Below are positions 25,924-33,945 of a DNA stretch of 64,000 nt, piece by piece. Origin of the DNA: Winogradskyella psychrotolerans (lineage in GTDB: Bacteria; Bacteroidota; Bacteroidia; Flavobacteriales; Flavobacteriaceae); NCBI RefSeq assembly GCF_018860565.1, contig NZ_JAHKPS010000022.1, forward strand, positions 111,058 to 175,057, in the 5' to 3' direction. How positions within the stretch are numbered: the stretch's first letter is position 1; each line of letters starts with the position of its first letter. The notes under the pieces are model-generated. The model ran no database searches and was not told the origin of the DNA. It saw only the letters and a program-made list of their open reading frames with translations. The position numbers and the translations under genes are program-made.

Positions 25924-26943
25924 ATGCAAAACAATAAGGTGACCATACACGATATTGCTAAGGCCTTAAATCTCGATAGCTCAACCGTGTCTAGAGCTTT
26001 AAACGATAGCCCAAGAGTGATACAAAAAACTAAAGATATTGTTTTAGCTAAGGCTGCAGAAATGGGTTACCAACGTAACCATTTAGCCTCTAGTTTAAGA
26101 AAAAGTAAAACAAATACCATTGGAGTTATTGTACCAAGAATTTCGCGTCATTTCTTTTCATCTGTAATTAGTGGTATTGAAGAGACCGCATATGAAGCGG
26201 GCTACACGGTAATTATTTGTCAATCTTTAGAGCAATTCAATCGTGAAAAAAAAATTATAAACACACTTTTGGGGCAACGTGTTGACGGTGTGCTCATGTC
26301 CATTTCAATGGAAACTAAAGACTATAAGCATTTAGAAGTCTTAAAAAAGCAAGGCATTCAACTCGTTTTTTTTGATAGACATTGCGACATTCCTAATTAT
26401 TCTAATGTGTTAATTGACGATTTTAATGGTGGTTTTGAGGCGACAGAACATCTCATTTTAAAAGGATGTAAACATATCGCTCATTTTTCTGGTCCGCAAA
26501 ACCTAGAAATTTATAAAAACCGATTTAAAGGTTATAAGCATGCCCTTTCAAAACATAATTTGCCCTTTGAAGAAGCACTTGTATTTCCATCAAAATTAAT
26601 GGAAGAAGATGGTAGGAAAAATTCTGAGAAATTATTAGCTCTACCAAATCCCGTTGATGGTATATTTTCTGCAAACGATGTGGCTGCTATTGGAGCCATG
26701 AAATATTTAACTGACAACGGTGTTAAAATCCCTGAAGATATTGCAATTGTTGGCTTTAGTAATGAACCAATTTCAACCGTTATTAATCCTGCTTTAACCA
26801 CGATTAATCAGCCAGGAATTGAAATAGGTAAGGCAGCTACAGCATTACTTTTGAAGCAAATAACAAAAGAAAATGGTGCATTAGACCCACAAACCATCAT
26901 AATGGATTCTAATTTAATAGAACGTCAATCGTCAAAAAAGTGA
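25924..26943 (+). CDS. LacI-family transcriptional regulator
   Basis: The ATG at 25924 gives 339 residues with the HTH right at the N-terminus (VTIHDIAKALNLDSSTVSRALNDSPRV, residues about 6-32), as in most LacI proteins. An in-frame TTG at 25861 would add an atypical 21-residue extension. The hinge helix region reads YQRNHLASSLRKSKTNTIGVIVP, followed by a periplasmic-binding-protein-like sensor domain with the usual blocks VDGVLMSIS, DDFNGGFEATEHLI, GIFSANDVAAIGAM and TTINQPGIEIGKAA. It faces kduI divergently and is followed 14 bp later by the TRAP genes. It probably senses a uronate catabolic intermediate and controls both sides through the palindrome at 25808-25831. Confidence 0.93.
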   Translation: MQNNKVTIHDIAKALNLDSSTVSRALNDSPRVIQKTKDIVLAKAAEMGYQRNHLASSLRKSKTNTIGVIVPRISRHFFSSVISGIEETAYEAGYTVIICQSLEQFNREKKIINTLLGQRVDGVLMSISMETKDYKHLEVLKKQGIQLVFFDRHCDIPNYSNVLIDDFNGGFEATEHLILKGCKHIAHFSGPQNLEIYKNRFKGYKHALSKHNLPFEEALVFPSKLMEEDGRKNSEKLLALPNPVDGIFSANDVAAIGAMKYLTDNGVKIPEDIAIVGFSNEPISTVINPALTTINQPGIEIGKAATALLLKQITKENGALDPQTIIMDSNLIERQSSKK

Positions 26944-26957
26944 AAGCTTAATTTAAA

Positions 26958-27947
26958 ATGATTTCAATGAAAACAATTGTTCCGATATTTATTTCATTTC
27001 TATTATTAATGATTTCTACGTCTTGTGAAACGTTACAAAGCGAAAAAACAATCAAATTAGCTCACGGATTAGACACAAATCATCCTGTACACAAGGCCAT
27101 GATACGTATGGGTGAAGAGCTCGACAAAAATTCCAAAGGAAAATTAAAATTAGAAATATATCCTAACCAGCAATTAGGTTCTGAGCGTCAATGCTTAGAG
27201 CTGCTTCAAATAGGAAGTTTAGATATGACCAAAGTATCTGCAGCAGTGATGGAAAATTTTTCACCAGATATGAAAGTGTTTGGTCTCCCTTTCATTTTTA
27301 AAGATCGCGAGCATACGTTTAATGTTTTAGATGGTGCTATTGGGAAGGAATTATTGGATGGTGGACAAAAATATTGGCTGAAAGGTTTAGGCTATTATGA
27401 TGCTGGAAGTCGCAGTTTTTACACTAAAGAAAAAACCGTTGAAACTCCAGAAGATTTAGAAGGCTTAAAAATCAGAGTTATGGAAAGCGTTACAGCCATG
27501 CGTATGGTTACAAGTCTTGGAGGCTCTCCTACTCCAATATCATCAGGTGAGTTATATACCGCTTTACAGCAAGGTGTTGTAGATGGTGCAGAAAACAATC
27601 CTCCGACATTTTATCTTTCAAGACATTATGAAGTCTGCAAGTATTTTTCTTTAGATGAGCATACTACGATTCCAGATGTACTAATTATCAGTACACATTT
27701 GTGGGAAACCTTGAGTGCTCAAGAAAAAGAATGGTTGCAATCAGCTGTAGATGTTTCTGTAACATACCAAAGAAAACTATGGGCAAAAGCAGAATTAGAA
27801 GCCTTAAAAGCTGTAAAAGAAGCGGGAGTTACCGTTATTCAACCAGATAAAACGATTTTTAAAAATAAGGTAGAATCTATTTATGAATCTTATAAAGATG
27901 ATGCACAGATGTATAGCCTTATTAAGCGAATTCAAGAAAGCCAATAA
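26958..27947 (+). CDS. TRAP transporter substrate-binding protein (DctP family), lipoprotein
   Basis: This 329-residue binding protein has a lipobox (STSC, about residue 23) and the DctP fold signatures: KLAHGLDTNHPVHKAMIRMGEELDKNSKGKLKLEIYPNQQLG, then EDLEGLKIRVMES, in which the Arg that pairs with a substrate carboxylate is conserved, and LYTALQQGVVDGAENNP. Many characterised DctP proteins of this type bind uronates or other organic acids. Its place next to kduI/kduD suggests uptake of a free uronate or unsaturated uronate from the periplasm. Anchoring by a lipid rather than free diffusion is notable, since most Gram-negative TRAP binding proteins are soluble. Translation could start at M1 (26958) or M4. 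Confidence 0.93.
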   Translation: MISMKTIVPIFISFLLLMISTSCETLQSEKTIKLAHGLDTNHPVHKAMIRMGEELDKNSKGKLKLEIYPNQQLGSERQCLELLQIGSLDMTKVSAAVMENFSPDMKVFGLPFIFKDREHTFNVLDGAIGKELLDGGQKYWLKGLGYYDAGSRSFYTKEKTVETPEDLEGLKIRVMESVTAMRMVTSLGGSPTPISSGELYTALQQGVVDGAENNPPTFYLSRHYEVCKYFSLDEHTTIPDVLIISTHLWETLSAQEKEWLQSAVDVSVTYQRKLWAKAELEALKAVKEAGVTVIQPDKTIFKNKVESIYESYKDDAQMYSLIKRIQESQ

Positions 27948-27949
27948 TT

Positions 27950-28414
27950 ATGAAATTAAGACAAAAAGTGGATAAAGTATTGGGCACATCACTTGCACTT
28001 ATTATGGGCGTGATGGTTATAAACGTTTTGTGGCAGGTATTTACAAGATTTGTCATGGGCACTCCAAGTTCATTTACAGACGAATTAGCACGATATCTCA
28101 TGATTTGGGTCGGTGTTTTAGGAGCTGCTTATATTTCTGGAAAGCGACTACATGTTGCCATAGATTTATTGCCATCACGATTGAGTAAAAAAGGACAAAC
28201 CAATTTAAAGGTGGTTATTAATTGGGTTATTATTGTTTTTTGCTTTGCAGCACTTGTAATTGGAGGATTACGTTTAGTATATATCACCTTTACCTTAAAA
28301 CAGTCTTCGCCTGCATTACAAATTCCATTAGCTGTGGTTTATGCGATAATTCCTATTAGTGGCATCTTGATTATTTATTACAAACTTTCTGATATTATAA
28401 ACAAACAATTATAA
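27950..28414 (+). CDS. TRAP transporter small membrane subunit (DctQ family)
   Basis: This 154-residue protein has four predicted transmembrane helices (about residues 13-36, 48-66, 88-110 and 125-147) and the DctQ blocks NVLWQVFTRFVMG and FTDELARYLMIWVGVLGAAY. It partners the large permease in moving the substrate bound by the DctP protein, driven by the sodium gradient in known systems. Its start is 2 bp after the dctP stop, and its stop overlaps the ATG of the large subunit by one base. Confidence 0.95.
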   Translation: MKLRQKVDKVLGTSLALIMGVMVINVLWQVFTRFVMGTPSSFTDELARYLMIWVGVLGAAYISGKRLHVAIDLLPSRLSKKGQTNLKVVINWVIIVFCFAALVIGGLRLVYITFTLKQSSPALQIPLAVVYAIIPISGILIIYYKLSDIINKQL

Positions 28415-29709
28415 TGGAATATCTACCTATACTCGTTTTAGTATTAAGTTTTATTGGTTTATTATTACTAAGTGTTCCTGTAGGATGGAGTATTGCCATT
28501 TCATCATTATTAACAATGATGACAAGTATAGCCGTGCTTCCTGCGTTAACCACTGTATCGCAACGTATGGCCACAGGTTTAGATAGTTTTGCTTTGTTAG
28601 CCATACCGTTTTTTGTACTCTCTGGTCAACTTATGAATAAAGGAGGTATAGCACACCGTTTAATCGATTTTGCTAAAACACTTGTAGGTGCGCTTCCCGG
28701 TGGATTGGCATTAATTAATGTCATTGCCGCCATGTTAATGGGAGCCATAGCAGGATCAGCCATGGCATCTGCATCAGCTATGGGAAGTATTTTAGGACCC
28801 GAAATGGAAAAGGAAGGCTATTCAAAAGAATTTGGAGCAGCTGTAAACATAACATCTTCAACTACAGGATTAATAATTCCACCAAGTAATGTGCTCATTG
28901 TATATTCCTTAGCAAGTGGAGGTGTCTCTATCGCTGCCTTGTTTTTAGCAGGCTATATTCCCGGAATTTTAACAGGATTATTTCTTATGATTGTGGCCTC
29001 TTTTTGGGCGAAAAAGAAAGGGTATAATGTAGGAAAGAAAAGTTCATTAAAAGACGTTGGACGTACATTTTTTAGAGCTTTTCCTAGTTTAATGTTACTT
29101 GTCGTTGTGATTGGAGGTATTGTAGCCGGTATTTTTACAGCCACAGAAGCATCTGCTATTGCTGTTCTTTATACGTTAATATTAGGCTTTTGGTATAAGG
29201 AAATCACCCTTAACGATTTACCAGAAATATCGTTAGAAGCTTGCGGCACTACAGCGATTGTAATGTTATTAATTGGCGCATCTACGAGCATGTCTTGGGT
29301 CATGTCTTACGAGAATATTCCGAATGATATTAGTACAGCTTTATTAGGAGCAAGCAATAATCCTATAGTGATATTACTAATTATAAATTTGATATTATTG
29401 GTTGTTGGAATATTTATGGATATGACACCTGCAGTACTCATTTTTACTCCAATATTTTTACCTATCGTAGAAGAGCTTGGCATGGATCCCGTACATTTTG
29501 GTATCGTTATGATTCTAAATTTATGCATTGGCCTTTGTACGCCACCTGTAGGGTCGGTATTATTTGTAGGAGTTGGTGTAGCAAATACAACCATAGAGAA
29601 AGTGGTTAAGCCACTTTTACCGCTTTTTGCAGCCATGATAATTTCCTTACTCTTGGTTACGTATTTTTCCGAATTAAGCTTATGGTTGCCAGGTTTATTT
29701 GGGTATTAA
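28414..29709 (+). CDS. TRAP transporter large permease (DctM family)
   Basis: The 431-residue membrane protein has about twelve helices and the DctM hallmarks: LSVPVGWSIAISSLLTM near the N-terminus, the Gly/Ala-rich GAIAGSAMASASAMGSILGPEM (about residues 110-131), ASSTTGLIIPPSN-type hairpin tract (TSSTTGLIIPPSNVLIVYS) and FMDMTPAVLIFTPIFLPI near the C-terminus. It forms the transport pore with the DctQ protein. It is the last gene of the LacI-dctP-dctQ-dctM run. A tRNA transcribed on the other strand follows after 170 bp, which marks the end of the PUL. Confidence 0.96.
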   Translation: MEYLPILVLVLSFIGLLLLSVPVGWSIAISSLLTMMTSIAVLPALTTVSQRMATGLDSFALLAIPFFVLSGQLMNKGGIAHRLIDFAKTLVGALPGGLALINVIAAMLMGAIAGSAMASASAMGSILGPEMEKEGYSKEFGAAVNITSSTTGLIIPPSNVLIVYSLASGGVSIAALFLAGYIPGILTGLFLMIVASFWAKKKGYNVGKKSSLKDVGRTFFRAFPSLMLLVVVIGGIVAGIFTATEASAIAVLYTLILGFWYKEITLNDLPEISLEACGTTAIVMLLIGASTSMSWVMSYENIPNDISTALLGASNNPIVILLIINLILLVVGIFMDMTPAVLIFTPIFLPIVEELGMDPVHFGIVMILNLCIGLCTPPVGSVLFVGVGVANTTIEKVVKPLLPLFAAMIISLLLVTYFSELSLWLPGLFGY

Positions 29710-29835
29710 ACTGTTTTTTAGGAAGTATTCTTCTGAGTTTATAAATAATAGACACGCTATCACTTAATATCCTATTATAGAAAAAATGGATCATGATATC
29801 ATTATAATATCCATCTTATTACTATAATCTCATAA

Positions 29836-29872
29836 AAATAAAAAAGCCCTACATCTCTGTAAGGCTTTATTT
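29836..29872. terminator. bidirectional terminator between dctM and the tRNA
   Basis: AAAGCC at 29843-29848 pairs with GGCTTT at 29863-29868, with A residues on one side and T residues on the other. On the minus strand it directly follows the tRNA 3' end and ends in TTTTTTATTTTT, a good intrinsic terminator for the tRNA. Confidence 0.75.
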
Positions 29873-29878
29873 TACTAG

Positions 29879-29952
29879 TGGTCCCACATGGACTCGAACC
29901 ATGGACCACCTGATTATGAGTCAGGTGCTCTAACCAACTGAGCTATAGGACC
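29879..29952 (-). tRNA. tRNA with CAU anticodon, probably tRNA-Ile2
   Basis: Read on the minus strand, the 74-nt sequence folds as a complete tRNA. The acceptor is GGTCCTA/TGGGACC with discriminator A, the D arm is AGCTCAGTTGGTTAGAGCA, the anticodon loop is CTCATAA and the T loop is GGTTCGAGTCC. CCA is not encoded. The anticodon CAU fits elongator Met, initiator Met or Ile2. The first acceptor pair is G1-C72, so it is not a typical initiator. Pairs C4-G69 and C5-G68 are known TilS (lysidine) recognition features of E. coli tRNA-Ile2 and are absent from elongator Met. I therefore favour tRNA-Ile2, read as AUA after lysidine modification. Confidence 0.85.
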
Positions 29953-29968
29953 ATTGACAATTGTCAAT
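29953..29968. promoter_or_regulatory. 16-bp perfect palindrome abutting the tRNA 5' end
   Basis: ATTGACAA is followed directly by its reverse complement, next to G1 of the tRNA. A second small inverted pair (CGCTT/AAGCG) spans 29969-29986. These lie in the tRNA leader or promoter region. The function is unknown. Confidence 0.5.
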
Positions 29969-30036
29969 CGCTTCATTTCTAAAGCGAGTGCAATATTACT
30001 ACATATTTTAAAACTCTACAAGAAAAATAAACCGTT

Positions 30037-30441
30037 TTAATCCTTTATATCTTGACACAACTCAATTAAAACTCCATTTGTGGATTTTGGATGTAAAAAA
30101 GCAATCAACTTATTGTCGGCTCCTTGCTTTGGTTTTTTATGAATCATGGTAAAACCTTCTGCCGTTAAGCGTTGTATTTCCGCTTCAATATCATCAACGG
30201 CAAAGGCAATATGATGCATGCCTTCTCCCTTTTTTTCAATGAATTTGGCTATTGGACTCGCTTCATTAGTAGCCTGAAGCAATTCAATTTTATTAGGGCC
30301 GCATTTAAAAAAGGAGGTTTTTACACCTTCACTTTCTACATCTTCAATCTTATAATGGTCTTCACCAAATAAGGCTTTAAAAAGCGTATTAGATTTTTCT
30401 ATATCCTTTACAGCAATGCCTATATGTTCTATTTTTTTCAT
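30037..30441 (-). CDS. mce: methylmalonyl-CoA epimerase
   Basis: This 134-residue VOC/glyoxalase-fold protein has the two beta-alpha-beta-beta-beta halves and the expected metal ligands: His in IEHIGIAV (residue 6), Glu in KIELLQA (about 73), His in GMHHIAFAV (about 96) and Glu in VLIELCQ (about 129). The length matches the epimerase family, which interconverts (R)- and (S)-methylmalonyl-CoA in propionate metabolism. It is a single gene with its own start, divergent from rbfA. Other VOC enzymes share the fold, but the motif spacing fits this one well. Confidence 0.9.
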   Translation of the reverse strand: MKKIEHIGIAVKDIEKSNTLFKALFGEDHYKIEDVESEGVKTSFFKCGPNKIELLQATNEASPIAKFIEKKGEGMHHIAFAVDDIEAEIQRLTAEGFTMIHKKPKQGADNKLIAFLHPKSTNGVLIELCQDIKD

Positions 30442-30525
30442 CTAAAAATTTGATTCAGTTTCCGCAAAAGCAGAAATCTCATTAATAATTTACACTCAAA
30501 AATAAGATAATCCTTAAATAACCTC

Positions 30526-30533
30526 TACTTTTG
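30526..30533 (+). promoter_or_regulatory. candidate -7 element TACTTTTG of rbfA
   Basis: This is an exact TAnnTTTG match 25 bp upstream of the rbfA ATG, in the 117-bp divergent gap with the epimerase gene. No -33 element is obvious. Confidence 0.5.
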
Positions 30534-30558
30534 CAGATGATTAGTTATAATAATCATC

Positions 30559-30957
30559 ATGGAAGAATTTACACAAAGACAAAAAAAAATAGGAGGCATC
30601 CTACAGCAGGACTTAGCAGAAGTATTACAAAAAGCAGCTACTGATGGCGGTTTACGTGGTGTTATCATCTCTGTTAGTAAAGTAAATGTAACTACAGATC
30701 TGTCTATGGCTAAGGTATATCTTAGTATTTTTCCGAATAAGGAAGCAGAAGCATTATTAGAAGGGATTAAATCTAATAAACCGCTTATTAGACACGAATT
30801 ATCTCAGCGTACACGTCATCAATTAAGACGTATGCCACAATTAGAATTTTTTATAGACGATTCTTTAGAATATATTGATGGCATTGAACGTTCTCTAAAA
30901 GGAGAAGATAACCCATTAGAAAATCCAGATTTACTAGGTAAGCGTAAAAAATCTTAA
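30559..30957 (+). CDS. rbfA: 30S ribosome-binding factor RbfA
   Basis: The 132-residue protein has the RbfA KH-like fold signature: RQKKIGGILQQDLAEVL at the N-terminus, ISVSKVNVTTDLSMAKVYLSIF in the middle (about residues 38-59) and RHQLRRMPQLEFFIDDSLEYIDGIERSL near the end. It binds 16S rRNA precursor and helps late maturation of the 30S subunit. The stop codon TAA is followed at once by the GTG start of a LolC/E-like permease, an arrangement I recall as common in Flavobacteriia, so the two genes are co-transcribed. Confidence 0.95.
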   Translation: MEEFTQRQKKIGGILQQDLAEVLQKAATDGGLRGVIISVSKVNVTTDLSMAKVYLSIFPNKEAEALLEGIKSNKPLIRHELSQRTRHQLRRMPQLEFFIDDSLEYIDGIERSLKGEDNPLENPDLLGKRKKS

Positions 30958-32160
30958 GTGAATTTCCCTTTATATATAGCAAAACGATATCTGTTTTCTA
31001 AAAGCAGTAATAATGCTATTAATATAATGACCTTAATTGCTTCTGGTGGAGTTATTGTTGCTTCAGCAGCACTTTTTATTGTACTCTCCGTTTTTGCAGG
31101 ATTAAAAGATTTTAGTCTTAAATTCTCTTCTTTCGTAGATCCAGATTTAAAATTAATACCCTCTGAAGGTAAATCTTTTATATGGACAGAAAAGGATAAA
31201 GCAACCCTTTTAAACATTGAAGGCGTCGCCAATTATTCTGAAATTATAGAAGAACGTATTATTATTAGATCCGAAAATAAAAATCTTATTGCGACACTAA
31301 AAGGGGTAGACAAAAACTACCTAAATGTTACCAACATTGAAGCAATGGTAACTAAAGGTAAATGGCTTACACCTGAAAGTAATGATGTAGTTTCTGGCTC
31401 GGGAATCTCTGACAATTTATCTTTTGGTGTTTTTGATTTCTTAAAACCATTGTCTTTATATGTACCAAAAGTAGGAAAGGGACAAGCTAGCTCTATAAAA
31501 GGGTATTACAATTCTGTTTTTGTAAATAATGTTGGCTTATTTACAATTAACGAAGAATTAAGTAATAATTATATATTTTCAAATATTGAACTCGCTAAGC
31601 AATTGTTGAGTTATAATGAAGGACAATTGAGTGCTTTAGAACTTAAATTAAAACCTGATGCCGATGAAGATGCTATTAGAGATCAACTTGAAGCATCCTA
31701 TGGAAATACGTTTAACATTAAAAATAGAGCAGAACTCAATGATGCATTATTTAAAATGTTGAATACTGAAAACCTTGCTATCTACCTCATCTTCACTTTA
31801 GTAATTATCATTTCACTATTCAATGTTATTGGTGCTATTATTATGATGGTTTTAGATAAAAAGAAATCAATTAATACCTTATTTTATTTAGGAACAGAAA
31901 CCAAAGCCATAAAATCCATTTTCTTTTTACAAGGCAGTTTAATGACAATTGTAAGCGGTATAATTGGTATAGTGATAGGATTAGCTGTTGTGTTTATTCA
32001 GCAATCTTTTGAATTAATAATGCTTACTCCAGATTTAGCCTACCCTGTTAAGTTTAACTTTTTTAATGTGTTAATTGTCTTTGCAACGATTTTTACTTTA
32101 GGAATTACAGCCTCTAGAATTGCGTCACAACGTATCACTCCTAGTTTAATTAAAAGTTAG
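30958..32160 (+). CDS. LolC/LolE-like ABC transporter permease (FtsX/MacB family)
   Basis: The 400-residue inner-membrane protein starts with GTG directly after the rbfA stop. The N-terminal block FPLYIAKRYLFSKSSNNAINIMTLIA is the typical opening of the lipoprotein-releasing permease family, followed by helix 1 (about 25-48), a large periplasmic domain (about 50-265) and three C-terminal helices (about 270-300, 318-345 and 362-388) with FLLGTETKAIKSIFFLQGSLM-type coupling tract (YLGTETKAIKSIFFLQG). It likely works with an ATPase encoded elsewhere to release lipoproteins from the inner membrane; the window holds many lipoprotein genes. No ATPase gene adjoins it. Confidence 0.88.
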   Translation: MNFPLYIAKRYLFSKSSNNAINIMTLIASGGVIVASAALFIVLSVFAGLKDFSLKFSSFVDPDLKLIPSEGKSFIWTEKDKATLLNIEGVANYSEIIEERIIIRSENKNLIATLKGVDKNYLNVTNIEAMVTKGKWLTPESNDVVSGSGISDNLSFGVFDFLKPLSLYVPKVGKGQASSIKGYYNSVFVNNVGLFTINEELSNNYIFSNIELAKQLLSYNEGQLSALELKLKPDADEDAIRDQLEASYGNTFNIKNRAELNDALFKMLNTENLAIYLIFTLVIIISLFNVIGAIIMMVLDKKKSINTLFYLGTETKAIKSIFFLQGSLMTIVSGIIGIVIGLAVVFIQQSFELIMLTPDLAYPVKFNFFNVLIVFATIFTLGITASRIASQRITPSLIKS

Positions 32161-32249
32161 GTAAAACTCGTATATAGAAGACCAAAAAACACAGCGTAAT
32201 AATTACGGCTACTTTTTAAAGTTAGCTTTTCGTTAGTAGCACTTCTACT

Positions 32250-33281
32250 CTACTCAAACTGATAATCTGGGAAAGCTGCTAACACTTCATCAAAGGCTGC
32301 AAATACAGCTGCAGAATCATCACTAGTTACCATTTTCATTCGGTATTCTTTAAAGTGTGGAATGCCTTTAAAGTAATTGGTATAATGCCGTCTCGTTTCA
32401 AAAACACCTAGAGTTTCGCCTTTCCAATCTATTGCCATTTGAAGATGCCTTCTAGCTGCATCAACACGTTCGGCCAGGGAAATTGGTGCTAAATGTTCTC
32501 CCGTTTCAAAAAAGTGTTTTACCTGTTTAAAAAACCAAGGATTTCCAATAGTTGCTCGTCCTATCATTGCTCCATCTAAACCATAAGAATCTCTCATTTC
32601 CATTGCTTTTTCAGGAGAGGTAATATCTCCATTTCCAAACACCGGAATATGCATTCTAGGGTTATTCTTAACCTCGGCAATAGGTTTCCAATCGGCTTCA
32701 CCTTTATACATTTGCGCTCTAGTTCTACCGTGTATTGCAATAGCTTTACAACCTACATCTTGCAAACGCTCTGCTACCTCAACAATTTTTATAGAGTCGT
32801 GATCCCAACCTAATCTGGTTTTTACAGTAACCGGTAAATTAGTACGCTTTACCATTTCGGCGGTCAGTTGCTCCATTAAGCAGATATCCTTTAAAATACC
32901 AGCTCCTGCACCTTTTGAGACTACCTTTTTAACCGGACAACCAAAATTAATGTCAATAATATCTGGATTCGATTTTTCGACAATATCAATAGTCTGTAAC
33001 ATGCTTTCCATATTGGCGCCAAAAATTTGAATACCAACAGGACGTTCCTTTTCATAGATATCTAATTTCATAACGCTTTTTGCTGCATTACGAATTAAGC
33101 CTTCACTAGACACAAACTCGGTATACACCACATCTGCTCCTTGTTCTTTACAAAGTGCCCTAAACGGTGGGTCGCTTACATCTTCCATAGGTGCTAAAAG
33201 CAATGGAAAATCTGGTAATTCTATGTCGCCTATTTTAACCAAGAGTTCTAATTTTGGTGCAAAATTAAGGTTTTTATTCAT
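32250..33281 (-). CDS. dusB: tRNA-dihydrouridine synthase
   Basis: This 343-residue FMN enzyme of the Dus family opens with KIGDIELPDFPLLLAPMEDVSDPPFR. It then has DIINFGCPVKKVVSKGAGAGIL (about residues 110-131; INFGCP carries the active-site Cys), VKTRLGWD (about 157-164), IHGRTRAQMYKGEADW (about 184-199) and GNGDITSPE (about 217-225) followed by MIGRATIGNPWFF. It reduces uridines in the tRNA D-loop. The ATG at 33281 gives about 15 extra N-terminal residues relative to a typical MVKIG start; a TTG at codon 14 is an alternative start. It converges on the LolC/E-like gene with a 90-bp gap in which I see no strong terminator. Confidence 0.94.
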   Translation of the reverse strand: MNKNLNFAPKLELLVKIGDIELPDFPLLLAPMEDVSDPPFRALCKEQGADVVYTEFVSSEGLIRNAAKSVMKLDIYEKERPVGIQIFGANMESMLQTIDIVEKSNPDIIDINFGCPVKKVVSKGAGAGILKDICLMEQLTAEMVKRTNLPVTVKTRLGWDHDSIKIVEVAERLQDVGCKAIAIHGRTRAQMYKGEADWKPIAEVKNNPRMHIPVFGNGDITSPEKAMEMRDSYGLDGAMIGRATIGNPWFFKQVKHFFETGEHLAPISLAERVDAARRHLQMAIDWKGETLGVFETRRHYTNYFKGIPHFKEYRMKMVTSDDSAAVFAAFDEVLAAFPDYQFE

Positions 33282-33319
33282 TAGTTTCTTAAAATGTATA
33301 TTTACACCAAAATCTTAAT

Positions 33320-33853
33320 ATGAAAAAGAGCCTGCTTTTACCTTTTATAGCTTTTATATTACTTTCAAGCTGTAGTGTTATAGACGAGTTAACTAAATTT
33401 GATTTAGATTATCAAACTAATTTTTCTGTTGCTTCAACAACACTAATAAACACTCCTTTTAATCTTTTTACTCCAGATATTACAACGGATTCTGAATCTT
33501 CATTTGAAATTAACAACACACATAAAGACTTAATTGAAAGTATTAAACTAAAGCGAATAAAACTTACAATTAATTCTCCAGACGATGGTAATTTTAATTT
33601 TTTGAAGGAAATTCATGTATATATTGAGGCAGAAGATATTGATGAAGTTGAAATTGCAAATATCTATGATTTAGAAAACACAAATTCAAACACTTTAGAA
33701 TTAGATATTCTAGGCGAAGAATTAAAAGCATACATTAAAAAAGATAATTTTAATCTGCGTGTTAGAACTGTTACAGATGAAACCATTAACGAAACACACG
33801 ATATTACAATAGACACAACATTTAGAGTAGATGCCGAAATATTAGGTGTTTAA
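33320..33853 (+). CDS. hypothetical lipoprotein
   Basis: I do not recognise this 177-residue protein. It has a signal peptide with a lipobox (LLSSC, Cys18) and a beta-rich, acidic body with many Asn, Asp and Thr residues. Strand-like segments such as IKLKRIKLTINSPD and KEIHVYIEAEDIDEVEIANIYD could form a beta-sandwich. It is divergent from dusB with only 38 bp between the starts, and it ends at a strong bidirectional terminator. It is probably a periplasmic or outer-membrane lipoprotein of Flavobacteriia with no assigned role. Confidence 0.75.
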   Translation: MKKSLLLPFIAFILLSSCSVIDELTKFDLDYQTNFSVASTTLINTPFNLFTPDITTDSESSFEINNTHKDLIESIKLKRIKLTINSPDDGNFNFLKEIHVYIEAEDIDEVEIANIYDLENTNSNTLELDILGEELKAYIKKDNFNLRVRTVTDETINETHDITIDTTFRVDAEILGV

Positions 33854-33893
33854 TGCTTTATGATTTTAGAACGATCTAACGTTTTATAAGACA

Positions 33894-33926
33894 AAAAAAG
33901 CCTTTACAAATTGTAAAGGCTTTTTT
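33894..33926. terminator. bidirectional intrinsic terminator
   Basis: GCCTTTACAA (33900-33909) and its complement TTGTAAAGGC (33911-33920) form a tight stem flanked by A and T runs on both sides. It separates the convergent lipoprotein genes at 33853 and 33946. Confidence 0.88.
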
Positions 33927-33945
33927 AATTATTTTATGATGTAAC

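Noticed and set aside
1..29709. Insertion sequences or phage genes flanking the PUL
   Set aside because: No transposase, integrase or terminal inverted repeat was found in the window. The only boundary hint is the tRNA and its palindrome.
32161..32249. Terminator between the LolC/E-like gene and dusB
   Set aside because: Only a weak AT-rich inverted pair is seen, without a T-run, so it was not listed.
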